Source: Lipingzhangella_A rawalii
GTDB lineage: Bacteria > Actinomycetota > Actinomycetes > Streptosporangiales > Streptosporangiaceae
Length of the DNA stretch: 64,000 nt
Reading direction: 5' to 3'
Assembly (NCBI RefSeq): GCF_031628175.1
Contig: NZ_JAVLVT010000001.1
Coordinates: 930,001 to 994,000 of the forward strand
Part shown: positions 42,227-51,077 of the stretch, one piece after another
How positions within the stretch are numbered: the first letter of the stretch is position 1
Layout: each line of letters begins with the position of its first letter
The notes under the pieces: model-generated
What the model saw: the letters and a program-made list of their open reading frames with translations, nothing else
What the model was told of the DNA's origin: nothing
Database searches by the model: none
Position numbers and translations under genes: made by a program

Positions 42227-42953
42227 GTGTTCTCCTCCTTGCTCGCCCGCCCCCGTGGACCGGCATGTTCCATAGTCGAGCTAAGGCACACATGTTCGAT
42301 ATTGGGTTAATGACGTATTTCGTATGGGGATGGGCTGGTACGACTCCCTAAGGTGGCGCTAAGGCTCCGGCTAAGACCCCCTTAGGACGCCGTAGCGCGC
42401 CTGGGCCATATCGGGGCTTGCACCAAACCGAATATGGGGAACACGTCCCCGCAACTCCTCAAGTACAGGAAGTCCGAGGAGACGGAGCGGCGGGGTGGCC
42501 CGGAGGTACGTCGTGGTTGGCGACACGCCCGGCCGGGCGTCTCCGCAACCGCGTCCGCCCCAGGACCACCACCCGGGGGCCACACTGGTCAACGCCTGCA
42601 CCACCCCGGTCACCACCGACCCACGCCTGGACAGCACCGGTCGAATTCACTCCGCTGAGGCATGGCCGAATCGGGGACCCAAGTCGGGTCCCCGTCCGGT
42701 TGCCATGCGGCTCGCCCCTCGGCCCCATCGGGCCGTGGTGCCGCCGGCGCGGCACATCCTGGGCGGATGCGTCGCCGGGGCCGCAGCCACAGCGTCGGGG
42801 TACGTGGCGACTGCGTCGGCTGCGCAGCCGGATCTCGGAGCGGCCGTGCAGCCGAATGTCCACACCCCGGCTGCCTGGTCGACGCTCCCGACCTCTGGGA
42901 CGCCAGGGAACCACGGGAGCACACGCGCCCACATTCCTGTCCGGCGCACGTCC
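42227..42953. other. Spacer between LAL 2 and the small-protein/LAL 1 unit
   Basis: About 730 bp with no supported gene on either strand. An AT-richer promoter-like zone lies at 42260-42340 and phased CTAAGG repeats at 42281 and 42348-42385. The rest (42400-42950) is GC-rich with only short frames lacking ribosome sites; it could be decayed coding DNA. Confidence 0.45.
42348..42385. repeat. Phased CTAAG direct repeats
   Basis: CTAAGG at 42348, CTAAGG at 42359, CTAAGA at 42371, then the inverted CCTTAG at 42380, so the direct copies are 11 and 12 bp apart. Another CTAAGG lies at 42281. About 120-160 bp upstream of the small-protein gene, where an activator would bind; helical phasing like that of SARP sites. 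Confidence 0.5.
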
Positions 42954-45908
42954 CTATCCGGCATCGGCCAGATATGGCTCCAGTCCGAGCTCCCGGGCCC
43001 GCGCCGCCGCCGCGCCCCGGTTGGGCACCCCAAGCTTGCCCAGCAGGTTGGACACGTGCACACTCACCGTCTTCACCGCAATCGACAACTCCGCAGCGAT
43101 CTGCGGATTCGACCAACCGGCAGCCACCAGGCGCAGCACCTCCATCTCCCGCCGCGTCAAACCGGCGAGGTCGGCCGGCACCGTAGCGGTGTCGGAGATG
43201 TCGGATCCGGCCAGGCCCAGACGCTGGCGGATCTCCGCCAGCCAGCGCAGGGTGCCCCCGAAGCCGTGATCCACGGAAATGCGGTGCGCATCCGTCAGCA
43301 GCTCCTCAGCCACCGCGATGTTCCCGCCCAACCCGGCGGCCTCGGCGGCCCACCCGCGAGCCTCCGCACTCACGTGCCGGATTCCGGTGGTATCGGCCTG
43401 GGTGATGGCGGCTTCCATGTGCTTTCGGGTCCGGTCCGGGTCGGTGCTCAACAGACCCGCCGTCATTGTCTGCCGCAGCCGCACGCGGGCACCGGCCGTG
43501 CGGCAGCGTGTGGACTCTCCCCGCAGATCCCGGTGCAGCTCGTCCCACCACGGGTCGCTCCCGGTGCGGCCACCGGTGAACATGCGCCACACCTGTGCCC
43601 CGCGTTCGACAACGGCCCAGCAGTACTGAATCTCCGGCTCGTCTCCGGAACAGCGGCGCAGTTGCCACACCTGATGGGCAGCCTGCTCCAGCCTCCCTTC
43701 GGCAATAAGTAGCTGCAACTCCAGCAACTGGCGGGACAGCCGCACCGACGGGCGCAGCAGGTCCCCGGGCTGGTGCCGGTCGGCCTCGGCCAGACGTTCC
43801 CGTGCCGCGGCCACCTCGCCACGGTGTAACGCGACCTTGGCGTATTCGCTGTACAGCATCCCGGTGCCACTGTCTCCGCTGGAACGCCGCAGATCCGCCA
43901 GCGCCTGCTGTTCGGCCTCGTCGAGCCGCCCCAGCTGGCGCAGCACCGCCACACGTCCACCCCCCTTGTTGTGGGGAATGCCCAGTTCGCAGGCACGCTC
44001 CAGGCGCACGGTGTGCGCCTGGAGCGCCTCCGTGAGATGTCCGTCCAGCTGAAGCAGGGTCGCCTCGTTGTAGCGGGCACGGAGCTCGGTCCGCGCCCAG
44101 CCATTCGCGCCGCCAAGATCCCGAGCGTGGCGTAGTTGGGCCAACCCGTCCCGGAACCGCCCGTGCTGGGTACCGGCGATCGTGCCCAGGGTGATCAGGG
44201 CCTCGGCCGCACTGTGCTGGTCACCTTGTTCACGGGCCAGCTCCTGGACGTGTTCGGCGACCTCGACTCCCTCCTGGAAGTTCCAACGCACCATCAGGTC
44301 TGCGGCCAGGGTCGCCATCAGCTTGGGACCCTTGGAATGGTCGGAGGGCAGGATCCGCAGGGCCTGACGCAGATCCGCCACAGCCTGGTCGTAGGAGCGG
44401 ACCCGCAATGCGTCGCCCCGGACGTGCAGCAGATCGGCGATGCGCACCGCATCGATCCGCGGCACGTGTTCGGCCCGCAGCTCGGCGAGGATCCCTCCGG
44501 TCAGCTCGTCCAGCCCGGCCGTGGCCAGGTCCACGGCCCGTTCGGGCTCACTGGCCGAGACGGCGGCGCGGGCCGCCTGCAAGCGAACCTCCACCCGGTC
44601 CACCCCGGTTCGCTGCTCTGCATCGGGCACCTGGTCCCAGAGTTCCAGCACCCGCTCCAGCATGTGGAGTGCCTCCGGGCGGGACACCACGGTGTATCCG
44701 GCCTGGGCCGCGGCCCAGGATGCACTCAGCGCCTCGGGCAGATCGTGGGCGGCGTAACGGTGATGGGCGGCTCGGACGGGACAGCGGTCCCCCACCGGTG
44801 GGGAGGCTCCTGCATCTTCGATCGCTGCTGCGAAGCCACGATGTAACGTTCCGCGTTCCCCGGGCAGTAGCGAAGAGTAGACCGCCTCGGTGAGCAGCGT
44901 GTGGCGTAGGACGTACTCGCTGCCCTCCGTCCGGAGGACGTTGGCGTCGACAGCCGCGGCGATCGCGGCGTCGAGCTGGTCCTCGGGAACCTGCTTCACT
45001 CCGGTGAGCAGGCTGTGGCTGACCCGCCCCCCGGCCACCGCGACCATCTGCACCACGGTGCGGGCCGGGCGGTCCAGGGCCCGCACCGGCCCCAGCAGCA
45101 GTTCGCGGGGAGTTTCTGGCACCGGGGCCTGGGCCAGGTTGTCGTAGGCCAGGAACGACTCCACGAACAGGGGATTACCGCCACTGCGGGCGTAGACCAG
45201 GTCAACGTCCACGGTGCTGGCGGCGTTGTCCCCGCGTAGCGCCGTCACCTGTTCGGCGACCTCGGCACGACTGAGCGGGTGCAGATCGACGCGCATCACC
45301 TCGGGAAGGCGGGTGAGTTCAGGCAACAGCCGCCGCATCGGGTGCGTGCGGTGCAGGTCGTCGCTGCGGCAGGTGATCAGTAGGTGGAGGCGCAGCTCAA
45401 CCAGATTGTGCAGCAGGAACACCAGCAGGTCCCGCGTGGAGCGATCCGCCCAGTGCACATCCTCGATGATCAGGGCGAGCCCGGACGGAGTGGCCACGTG
45501 TTCCAGCAAGGTGCGGACCTCGCCAAACAGGCGACCTTGGTGATCGTCGTCCGGAACTGTTGGGGCAGGGCCGAGTTCCGGCAGGATACGGCGCAGCTCC
45601 CACAGCTGGTCGAGGAGCTGGGGCTGGGTTACGGCGAGTTCCCGGGCCAGCGGCCGCAACGCGGTGATGAACGGAGCGAACGGCAGACCACCGATCCCCA
45701 GCTCCGGACAACTGCCCAGGGCCACCCGCCCCAGCGGCGTGCGTGCGGTGTACTCGCGCAGCAGCCGGGACTTGCCGACGCCGGCCTCTCCGACCAGTAC
45801 CACCGCCGACCCCGGATCCGGCCCACCGCGGGCGCGGTCTGCGCCCGCCAACAGCATCGTGATCTCGTCGGTTCGGCCAACGAACTGGGAGTCGGTGCTC
45901 GGGACCAT
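42954..45908 (-). CDS. LuxR-family LAL regulator 2
   Basis: 984 residues from the ATG at 45908. Same architecture as LAL 1: FVGRTDEITMLLAGADRARG, Walker A GEAGVGKSRLLREY, Walker B LIIEDVHWADRSTRDLLVFL, a long helical region, and a C-terminal LuxR HTH. The two proteins align over most of their length (for example RSDDLHRTHPMRRLLPEL against the same block in LAL 1), indicating a tandem duplication. The last 170 bp of HTH-coding sequence are almost identical between the two genes, far more than the rest. Target unknown. Confidence 0.92.
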   Translation of the reverse strand: MVPSTDSQFVGRTDEITMLLAGADRARGGPDPGSAVVLVGEAGVGKSRLLREYTARTPLGRVALGSCPELGIGGLPFAPFITALRPLARELAVTQPQLLDQLWELRRILPELGPAPTVPDDDHQGRLFGEVRTLLEHVATPSGLALIIEDVHWADRSTRDLLVFLLHNLVELRLHLLITCRSDDLHRTHPMRRLLPELTRLPEVMRVDLHPLSRAEVAEQVTALRGDNAASTVDVDLVYARSGGNPLFVESFLAYDNLAQAPVPETPRELLLGPVRALDRPARTVVQMVAVAGGRVSHSLLTGVKQVPEDQLDAAIAAAVDANVLRTEGSEYVLRHTLLTEAVYSSLLPGERGTLHRGFAAAIEDAGASPPVGDRCPVRAAHHRYAAHDLPEALSASWAAAQAGYTVVSRPEALHMLERVLELWDQVPDAEQRTGVDRVEVRLQAARAAVSASEPERAVDLATAGLDELTGGILAELRAEHVPRIDAVRIADLLHVRGDALRVRSYDQAVADLRQALRILPSDHSKGPKLMATLAADLMVRWNFQEGVEVAEHVQELAREQGDQHSAAEALITLGTIAGTQHGRFRDGLAQLRHARDLGGANGWARTELRARYNEATLLQLDGHLTEALQAHTVRLERACELGIPHNKGGGRVAVLRQLGRLDEAEQQALADLRRSSGDSGTGMLYSEYAKVALHRGEVAAARERLAEADRHQPGDLLRPSVRLSRQLLELQLLIAEGRLEQAAHQVWQLRRCSGDEPEIQYCWAVVERGAQVWRMFTGGRTGSDPWWDELHRDLRGESTRCRTAGARVRLRQTMTAGLLSTDPDRTRKHMEAAITQADTTGIRHVSAEARGWAAEAAGLGGNIAVAEELLTDAHRISVDHGFGGTLRWLAEIRQRLGLAGSDISDTATVPADLAGLTRREMEVLRLVAAGWSNPQIAAELSIAVKTVSVHVSNLLGKLGVPNRGAAAARARELGLEPYLADAG

Positions 45909-46162
45909 ACCGTAAGAATGCCAGGTTTACCCTCGGTTCGCGCAGGGGTTTCTGGCCCCGCACCGCGGGACTCCGTGACCACCGCTGTGCTCCGACGCTC
46001 GTTGCTAGGGCACTCTGGAACGGCCTGTGTCCCCTGCCTTCTGGGCATTCTGGCCGGTTGCTGATCAAGGGAACCTGACCGGCCCAGCCTGTCCTGCGCA
46101 CATGAGACGCAGGGAGTTGTCCGGTTCTGGCCAGACACCACAACGGGGCCTACCCCCGGCCC

Positions 46163-46780
46163 TCACCCCGCCGCCGCGGAACCACCAAAGACATACCCCA
46201 AAGTCACCAACAACGTGAACCACACGAGGGAGATCAGGAAAATCACACCCAGCTCCCGCAGCCGGTGCGTGCGCGACCAATACACCACCGGCTCCCCCGC
46301 ATCCGGATACTCCACCCCCAACGGATACCCCTGCCGCTCACAAAACCGATAAATCCGCCGCCGAATCCACGACCCCATCCACTCCCCCGTCACATAACCC
46401 AACACCGACGACCCAAACCCCACCGACCCCAACACCTCACCATCCCGAACCACCACCCGCAACCCCGTCCCCGCATCACTCCGCACCTCCGCCACATGCC
46501 GAACATCCACCACAGCCACATCCGTAAAACACCGCACCACAAACCACCCACCCGACACCACCACACACCCCCACCACATAATCCGAAAAGCGAACCACGT
46601 AATAGCAGTCGCCAAGACAGTAAATATCAGGACATAAGATATTATGTTCCCCGCCTCTGCAACCTCTCGTGAATTTCCATACATCAGACTTCCAAAAATT
46701 CCATAGAATCCTATCACAATTGAAAAACACCATACATAGGCAGTAGGCTTTCTAAATGACTTATGATTTTTTCTAAACAC
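46163..46780 (-). CDS. Hypothetical membrane protein of unusual composition
   Basis: 205 residues, GTG start with AGGGCG upstream. Two hydrophobic segments near the N-terminus (YVWCFSIVIGFYGIFGSLMY; ISYVLIFTVLATAITWFAF), a polar central domain (VVVRDGEVLGSVGFGSS) and a C-terminal membrane segment (VIFLISLVWFTLLVTLGYVF). The 5' third is AT-rich; the remainder is strongly G/T-rich on the coding strand (many GTG, GGG, GGT codons), unlike neighbouring genes, which suggests acquired DNA. No family recognised. Confidence 0.65.
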   Translation of the reverse strand: MFRKNHKSFRKPTAYVWCFSIVIGFYGIFGSLMYGNSREVAEAGNIISYVLIFTVLATAITWFAFRIMWWGCVVVSGGWFVVRCFTDVAVVDVRHVAEVRSDAGTGLRVVVRDGEVLGSVGFGSSVLGYVTGEWMGSWIRRRIYRFCERQGYPLGVEYPDAGEPVVYWSRTHRLRELGVIFLISLVWFTLLVTLGYVFGGSAAAG

Positions 46781-46820
46781 AATACGCCCTAATATTATTA
46801 AACTGGAATTTTATAGATGA

Positions 46821-46833
46821 TTCTAAATTAGAA
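46821..46833. promoter_or_regulatory. TTCTAA-A-TTAGAA dyad
   Basis: 13-bp palindrome in the AT-rich region 41 bp upstream of the membrane-protein start. Could be an operator or chance in AT-rich DNA. Confidence 0.3.
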
Positions 46834-46971
46834 ATCCCAAGACAAGGAGTCACTCTTACTGCCTCGAAATCATCCCATCACGGCCAACACCACTGGGCCA
46901 TAACACCAATCGTCTAGTACTGAGTTGATACGGCTAGCCCAGGACTATCCTGCAACCCGGCTATCGCAGCG

Positions 46972-47217
46972 TTACCGCCCATATTGACACCCGTTGCGGA
47001 CCAATCCATCGAGCCATCCGGCCTGCGCTGGAACGCAGTATCGCCCCACCAGTTCCGCTGGGTCCGCGACCACTGATCCCGCAACCCACCAAGATTCCTC
47101 GGATGGACTGGTGAGGCTCGGTTCGTCGGCTGCGCTCGTTCTCGGAGATACGGCCACCGACACGGTCAGGGCAACAGCGGTCACTGTGGCCAGGCCACAG
47201 TGCCGCAAGCGGGGCAT
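46972..47217 (-). CDS. Possible small secreted protein
   Basis: 81 residues from the ATG at 47217. The N-terminus has a convincing export signal (PRLRHCGLATVTAVALTVSV, then AVSPRTSAADEP). The mature part is short with two Cys (VGRYCVPA, RNGCQYGR), similar in style to the small secreted proteins at 18-20 kb but not clearly homologous. No strong SD is visible, so expression is uncertain. Lies in the low-gene-density island between the LAL genes and the drug exporter. Confidence 0.45.
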   Translation of the reverse strand: MPRLRHCGLATVTAVALTVSVAVSPRTSAADEPSLTSPSEESWWVAGSVVADPAELVGRYCVPAQAGWLDGLVRNGCQYGR

Positions 47218-47680
47218 GGGGGATGACACGATCGTCCTTGCGGTATTACGGGGGATGGCCGACTCCGTACACACCTAGGAACGGAGCTGGATACCGAAAG
47301 CAAGGACTATCAATCGTCATCACAATTCACCAATGCCGCATTGTGAAATGTAACGATATTGGTCCTCTCATCTGCGCCAGCAGAGGAAACATATACGGCA
47401 CCGTTACGCCCGCGTTTCAAACAAACACGAACGTCACTGCCGGGGCCACCGTGGGTGTTTACTGCCCGCACACCAATTGCAGGCCGCTGACAGACGTCGT
47501 CAGCCCCGCCACACCATCCAACCCCACCGGCAGGAAACGCTGCCGCCAAACACATCCCACCTGCCCCACACCACAGACACGTGCACCACACTCACCGTCT
47601 CCACCACAGTGGAACAACACCGCAGCAGGGCGCGCTGCAACCGTGTCCCGCGCCCACCGGGGGCTCACCCAGCCAGAGAA
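47218..47680. other. Gene-poor stretch before TetR gene
   Basis: About 460 bp with lower GC than average in its centre. Apart from the doubtful frame at 47310-47591, I see no gene, RNA or repeat. Confidence 0.4.
47310..47591 (-). CDS. Doubtful short reading frame with Cys-containing C-terminus
   Basis: 93 residues if started at the GTG at 47591. The last 45 residues (SDVRVCLKRGRNGAVYVSSA ... NAALVNCDDD) look like the end of a small secreted beta-rich protein with a terminal disulfide, but the N-terminal half is Cys/Gly-rich and does not make a signal peptide. It may be a frameshifted remnant of a secreted-protein gene. Confidence 0.25.
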   Translation of the reverse strand: MWCTCLWCGAGGMCLAAAFPAGGVGWCGGADDVCQRPAIGVRAVNTHGGPGSDVRVCLKRGRNGAVYVSSAGADERTNIVTFHNAALVNCDDD

Positions 47681-48274
47681 CTATCCGTGCGCACGCAAGC
47701 CGTCACACACCGTGTCCACAAGTAGCTCGGCTCGCTGGCGAGGGCTCTGCCCGGTGTCCGAACGGCTACTGACGAAAGCCCCACCGACCAGCAGGTTCAG
47801 TACCGTCGTCAGATCCAGATCCGCACGCAGTTCCCCGCGGGCGATCCCAGCGCGTAGCGCCTGGTATACGACTTCGTTGCGGGGCGCGAAGACGTCGCGT
47901 CGGATACGAGCTGCGATCTCGGGGTGGGTCTCGCTCATCATGAGCAACCGCACTCCCTGCTCCAGCGGGCTCTGTAGGTCCCCGCACACCACGGTGAACA
48001 CGGCGACCAGGTCGTCGCGGACCGACGCGCCCTGCCCGACCTCGGGAAGGGGGGACCGGAGGGTCGCCACAGCCTCGGTGAACAACTCCTCCTTGCCGGA
48101 CCATCTCCGGTAGATGGTTGCCTTTCCAACGCCGGCCCGCGAGGCTACTGCCTCGACCGAAACCGCAGCGACGTGCTTATGTTCACCCAACAGTTCCAAA
48201 GCGGCCCGCAGGATGGCGGTGTCGGCCTCCGGACTGCGGGGTCGACCAGGGGCACGCGTGGGCTCGGTGTTCAC
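47681..48274 (-). CDS. TetR family repressor of the exporter operon
   Basis: 197 residues, GTG start. HTH at about residues 18-64 (DTAILRAALELLGEHKHVAA; GVGKATIYRRWSGKEELF); C-terminal TetR_C_33-like helices (SETHPEIAARIRRDVFAPRN). Starts 6 bp after the exporter stop, so both are in one transcript. The 18-bp dyad upstream of the exporter is the probable site. Confidence 0.92.
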   Translation of the reverse strand: MNTEPTRAPGRPRSPEADTAILRAALELLGEHKHVAAVSVEAVASRAGVGKATIYRRWSGKEELFTEAVATLRSPLPEVGQGASVRDDLVAVFTVVCGDLQSPLEQGVRLLMMSETHPEIAARIRRDVFAPRNEVVYQALRAGIARGELRADLDLTTVLNLLVGGAFVSSRSDTGQSPRQRAELLVDTVCDGLRAHG

Positions 48275-48280
48275 TTGGGC

Positions 48281-49909
48281 TCAATCACTGCGGCGGGTGG
48301 ATACGGACTCGGGGGCCCCGGTGGCTCCGGGGTTGGACGCCGTGGCCGACTCAGCGGCCCCAGGTGCCCCGCGCGGATCCGGCTGCTGGGTCACGTCCTG
48401 CGGCCGCGCCCGCCGTGGAAGCCAGATCAGCACGGTGACAGCACTGATGAGAGCGACCACGAGTGAGCATAGCGCGGAGGTGTGCATTCCAGCCAGAAAG
48501 GCGTCCTTGGCCGGCTGGACGAGTTCCGCCTCCAGCCCCAGTGCCCGTGCGGTACCCAGGGTCTCCTCGATAGAGGAGGCCGCATCGGCCTGTGCGTGTT
48601 GCGGAAGGACATCCAGATGCTCGGAGATCTGACCGCGGTAGACCAGAGATACGACCGAACCGAGCACCGCGACCCCCAGGGCAACCGCCACCTGCCGGGC
48701 GGTGTTTTGCATCGCCGAGGCTGCCCCGGCCTCGTGTCGCGGCACCGTCGACATGATCGACTCCGTCGCCGGTGGCATGACCAGTGCCATCCCCGTTCCC
48801 TGTACGAAGAAGATCGCACACAGGGCGAGCACAGGGGTGGCGACATCAACTGTGGCGTAGCTGCCCAGGGCCACCGCAACAAGCAGCACACCGACCGTGC
48901 CGACGAGCTTGGGACCGAATCGGGACACCAAGGTAGAGCTCAATGGGGCGAACACCGCCTGGGCGGCGGCCATCGGGATGAGCAAGAGCCCTGCCTGGAG
49001 CGGATTGAACTCCTGGACGCTCTGTAGGTAGAAGGACATGAAGAACACGACGCCAGCCATGGCGAAGAACACCAACATGATGGTGGCAACCGCCACCGCG
49101 AGACGTGGGTCTCGGAACAGGCGCACGTTGAACGCGGGATGATCGATCCGCGCCTCATAAACCACGAAGGCGGCAAGTACCGCTAGGCCCGCGCACAGAG
49201 CCAGAATGGTCTCCGGGTGGAAGCCCTGACCGCGTTCGCCGATACCAATGATGCCGTACACGAGCAGTACGAGCCCGATGATGGACAGGAGGACACCCAC
49301 GGGGTCGAGCCGTCCCGGCTCGGGGTTGCGCGACTCCGGAGCCAGCCACAGGATCATGGCGACCGCGAACACGGCAACTGGCACGTTGATCAGAAAGATC
49401 GACCCCCACCAGAAGTAGGTGAGGAGGAGCCCACCCAGAGGCGGGCCGATGGCCATGCCCATGCCGACCGCTCCGGCCCAGATTCCGATCGCACGGCCGC
49501 GCTGCTCGGGGGAGAACACGTTGGTCAGGATCGCCAGCGTCTGGGGCATGATGCCCGCCGCCCCCAGCCCCATCAGAGCCCGCGCCGCGATGAGCTGCTC
49601 TGGGGTCTGAGCGAAGGCGGACACCCCGGACGAGGCGCCAAACACGACGAGCCCCGCCACCAGCATTCGTTTGCGGCCCCAGCGGTCGCCCAGTACCCCG
49701 AAGGTGAACAACAGCCCGGCGAAGACCAGGGTGTAGGAGTTGATGGCCCACTGCAACTCACTCTGGGTGGCGCCGATGCCCTGCTGTGGGTCCGCGATGA
49801 CACGGAGGGCAACGTTGAGGATGGTGTGGTCGAGTACCACAACCAGTAGTGCGAGCACGAGCACGCCCAGGATGACCCAGCGGCGTGGATGCGCAGCAGC
49901 CTGATCCAC
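48281..49909 (-). CDS. MFS drug exporter, DHA2 family (14 TM)
   Basis: 542 residues, GTG start with GGGGGACG upstream. EmrB/QacA-type: WVILGVLVLALLVVVLDHTI (TM1 with the DHA2 Asp), motif A GDRWGRKRMLVAG, motif C-like GMGMAIGPPLGGLLLTYFWW, and about 14 hydrophobic segments; a disordered 40-residue C-tail. Proton-driven export of toxic hydrophobic compounds is expected; the substrate is unknown. Paired with its TetR repressor and a CGAAACGA/TCGTTTCG operator. Confidence 0.92.
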   Translation of the reverse strand: MDQAAAHPRRWVILGVLVLALLVVVLDHTILNVALRVIADPQQGIGATQSELQWAINSYTLVFAGLLFTFGVLGDRWGRKRMLVAGLVVFGASSGVSAFAQTPEQLIAARALMGLGAAGIMPQTLAILTNVFSPEQRGRAIGIWAGAVGMGMAIGPPLGGLLLTYFWWGSIFLINVPVAVFAVAMILWLAPESRNPEPGRLDPVGVLLSIIGLVLLVYGIIGIGERGQGFHPETILALCAGLAVLAAFVVYEARIDHPAFNVRLFRDPRLAVAVATIMLVFFAMAGVVFFMSFYLQSVQEFNPLQAGLLLIPMAAAQAVFAPLSSTLVSRFGPKLVGTVGVLLVAVALGSYATVDVATPVLALCAIFFVQGTGMALVMPPATESIMSTVPRHEAGAASAMQNTARQVAVALGVAVLGSVVSLVYRGQISEHLDVLPQHAQADAASSIEETLGTARALGLEAELVQPAKDAFLAGMHTSALCSLVVALISAVTVLIWLPRRARPQDVTQQPDPRGAPGAAESATASNPGATGAPESVSTRRSD

Positions 49910-49956
49910 GAAACGTCCCCCGAAAATACGACATCACTGGCCGCACCATTTAAATA

Positions 49957-49974
49957 CGAAACGATCTCGTTTCG
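49957..49974. promoter_or_regulatory. Candidate TetR operator before the drug exporter
   Basis: CGAAACGA-TC-TCGTTTCG, perfect 8-bp arms, 48 bp upstream of the exporter GTG in an AT-richer stretch. It also lies 96 bp before panB, which reads away from it. Confidence 0.78.
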
Positions 49975-50069
49975 CAACCGGGGTGCTGCGGACGTACATG
50001 CGACGATGGAGCCACCTGACCCGTCCGGGGACGCCACCGGCGCCTCGAGACCATGGAGAGGAAACACGT

Positions 50070-50900
50070 ATGTCCACGACCCTCTACGGAGGCTCGGCCA
50101 GCGCGAGTGACCGCCGGATCACCGTCCGTGACCTGGCCGCGGCCAAGCAACGCGGAGAACGGTGGCCAATGTTGACGGCCTACGACGCCCTGACCGCACG
50201 CATCTTCGACGAGGCCGGAATCCCGGTACTCCTCGTCGGGGACTCCGCGGCGAACGTGGTCTATGGGTACGACTCCACAGTTCCCATCACCGTTGAGGAG
50301 CTGTTGCCACTCACGGCGGCCGTATCCCGCGGCACTGCGCGTGCTCTCGTGGTGGCCGATCTTCCGTTCGGCTCCTACCAGAGTTCGCCACACCAGGCCA
50401 TGACGAACGCAACCCGCTTTCTCAAGGAGGCGGGGGCACACGCTGTGAAGCTGGAAGGGGGAACGCGCGTAGCTGAGCAGGTCGCGCAGCTCACGTCTTC
50501 CGGCATCCCGGTGATGGGACACCTCGGGCTCACACCGCAGTCGGTCAACGTGCTGGGCTACCGAGTGCAGGGGCGCGGGGAAGCCGGCGCGCAACTCCGC
50601 GCCGATGCCCAGGCACTGGTCGAGGCTGGGGTGTTCGCCCTGGTCCTGGAGTGCGTCCCCAGCGAGCTGGCGCGTGAACTCACCGCCGAGTTGTCCGTGC
50701 CCACCGTCGGCATCGGTGCGGGCAATGGGACCGATGCCCAGGTGCTGGTGTGGCAGGACATGGCAGGTCTCACGCAGGGCGCCCCAGCCTTCGTGAAACA
50801 GTACGCCGACCTGGGCGGGGTCCTCGGCAAGGCTGCCACGGACTTTGCCGCCGAGGTCGTCGAGGGCTCCTTCCCCGACGAGCAACACTCCTACGCCTGA
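50070..50900 (+). CDS. panB: 3-methyl-2-oxobutanoate hydroxymethyltransferase
   Basis: First step of pantothenate synthesis: adds a hydroxymethyl group from methylenetetrahydrofolate to ketoisovalerate. 276 residues from the ATG at 50070 with GGAGAGGA upstream. Motifs: RWPMLTAYDALTARIFDEAG, LLVGDSAANVVYGYDST, the metal/substrate block LPFGSYQSS, KLEGG, VMGHLGLTPQSVNVLGY, and VPTVGIGAGNGTDAQVLVW. Standing alone without panC, which is usual in actinomycetes. Confidence 0.95.
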   Translation: MSTTLYGGSASASDRRITVRDLAAAKQRGERWPMLTAYDALTARIFDEAGIPVLLVGDSAANVVYGYDSTVPITVEELLPLTAAVSRGTARALVVADLPFGSYQSSPHQAMTNATRFLKEAGAHAVKLEGGTRVAEQVAQLTSSGIPVMGHLGLTPQSVNVLGYRVQGRGEAGAQLRADAQALVEAGVFALVLECVPSELARELTAELSVPTVGIGAGNGTDAQVLVWQDMAGLTQGAPAFVKQYADLGGVLGKAATDFAAEVVEGSFPDEQHSYA

Positions 50901-50913
50901 ACCGACCCTCGAT

Positions 50914-50936
50914 GCGGACCAGTGACGCCGGTCCGC
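50914..50936 (+). terminator. Hairpin after panB
   Basis: Arms GCGGACC and GGTCCGC around a 9-base loop, 13 bp past the stop. Moderate terminator candidate. Confidence 0.45.
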
Positions 50937-51077
50937 CGCACCACCCGGTGTTTCCCACCGGCAGCGGGGAGGCGTGCCCACCTGTCGTTGGCCGGGCATG
51001 CCTCCCCCACCTTTGGCTACTGGCTAGTAGCATTCGGGGTGGACATCCGTCGACCCCGCCCACACCAGGGAGTCACC

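Noticed and set aside
42495..43712. 405-residue plus-strand frame between and over the LAL genes
   Set aside because: Mostly antisense to LAL 2; no start signal or recognisable product.
46265..46672. His/Pro-rich plus-strand frame
   Set aside because: Reverse of the G/T-rich membrane-protein gene; extreme His/Pro composition is an artefact of that skew.
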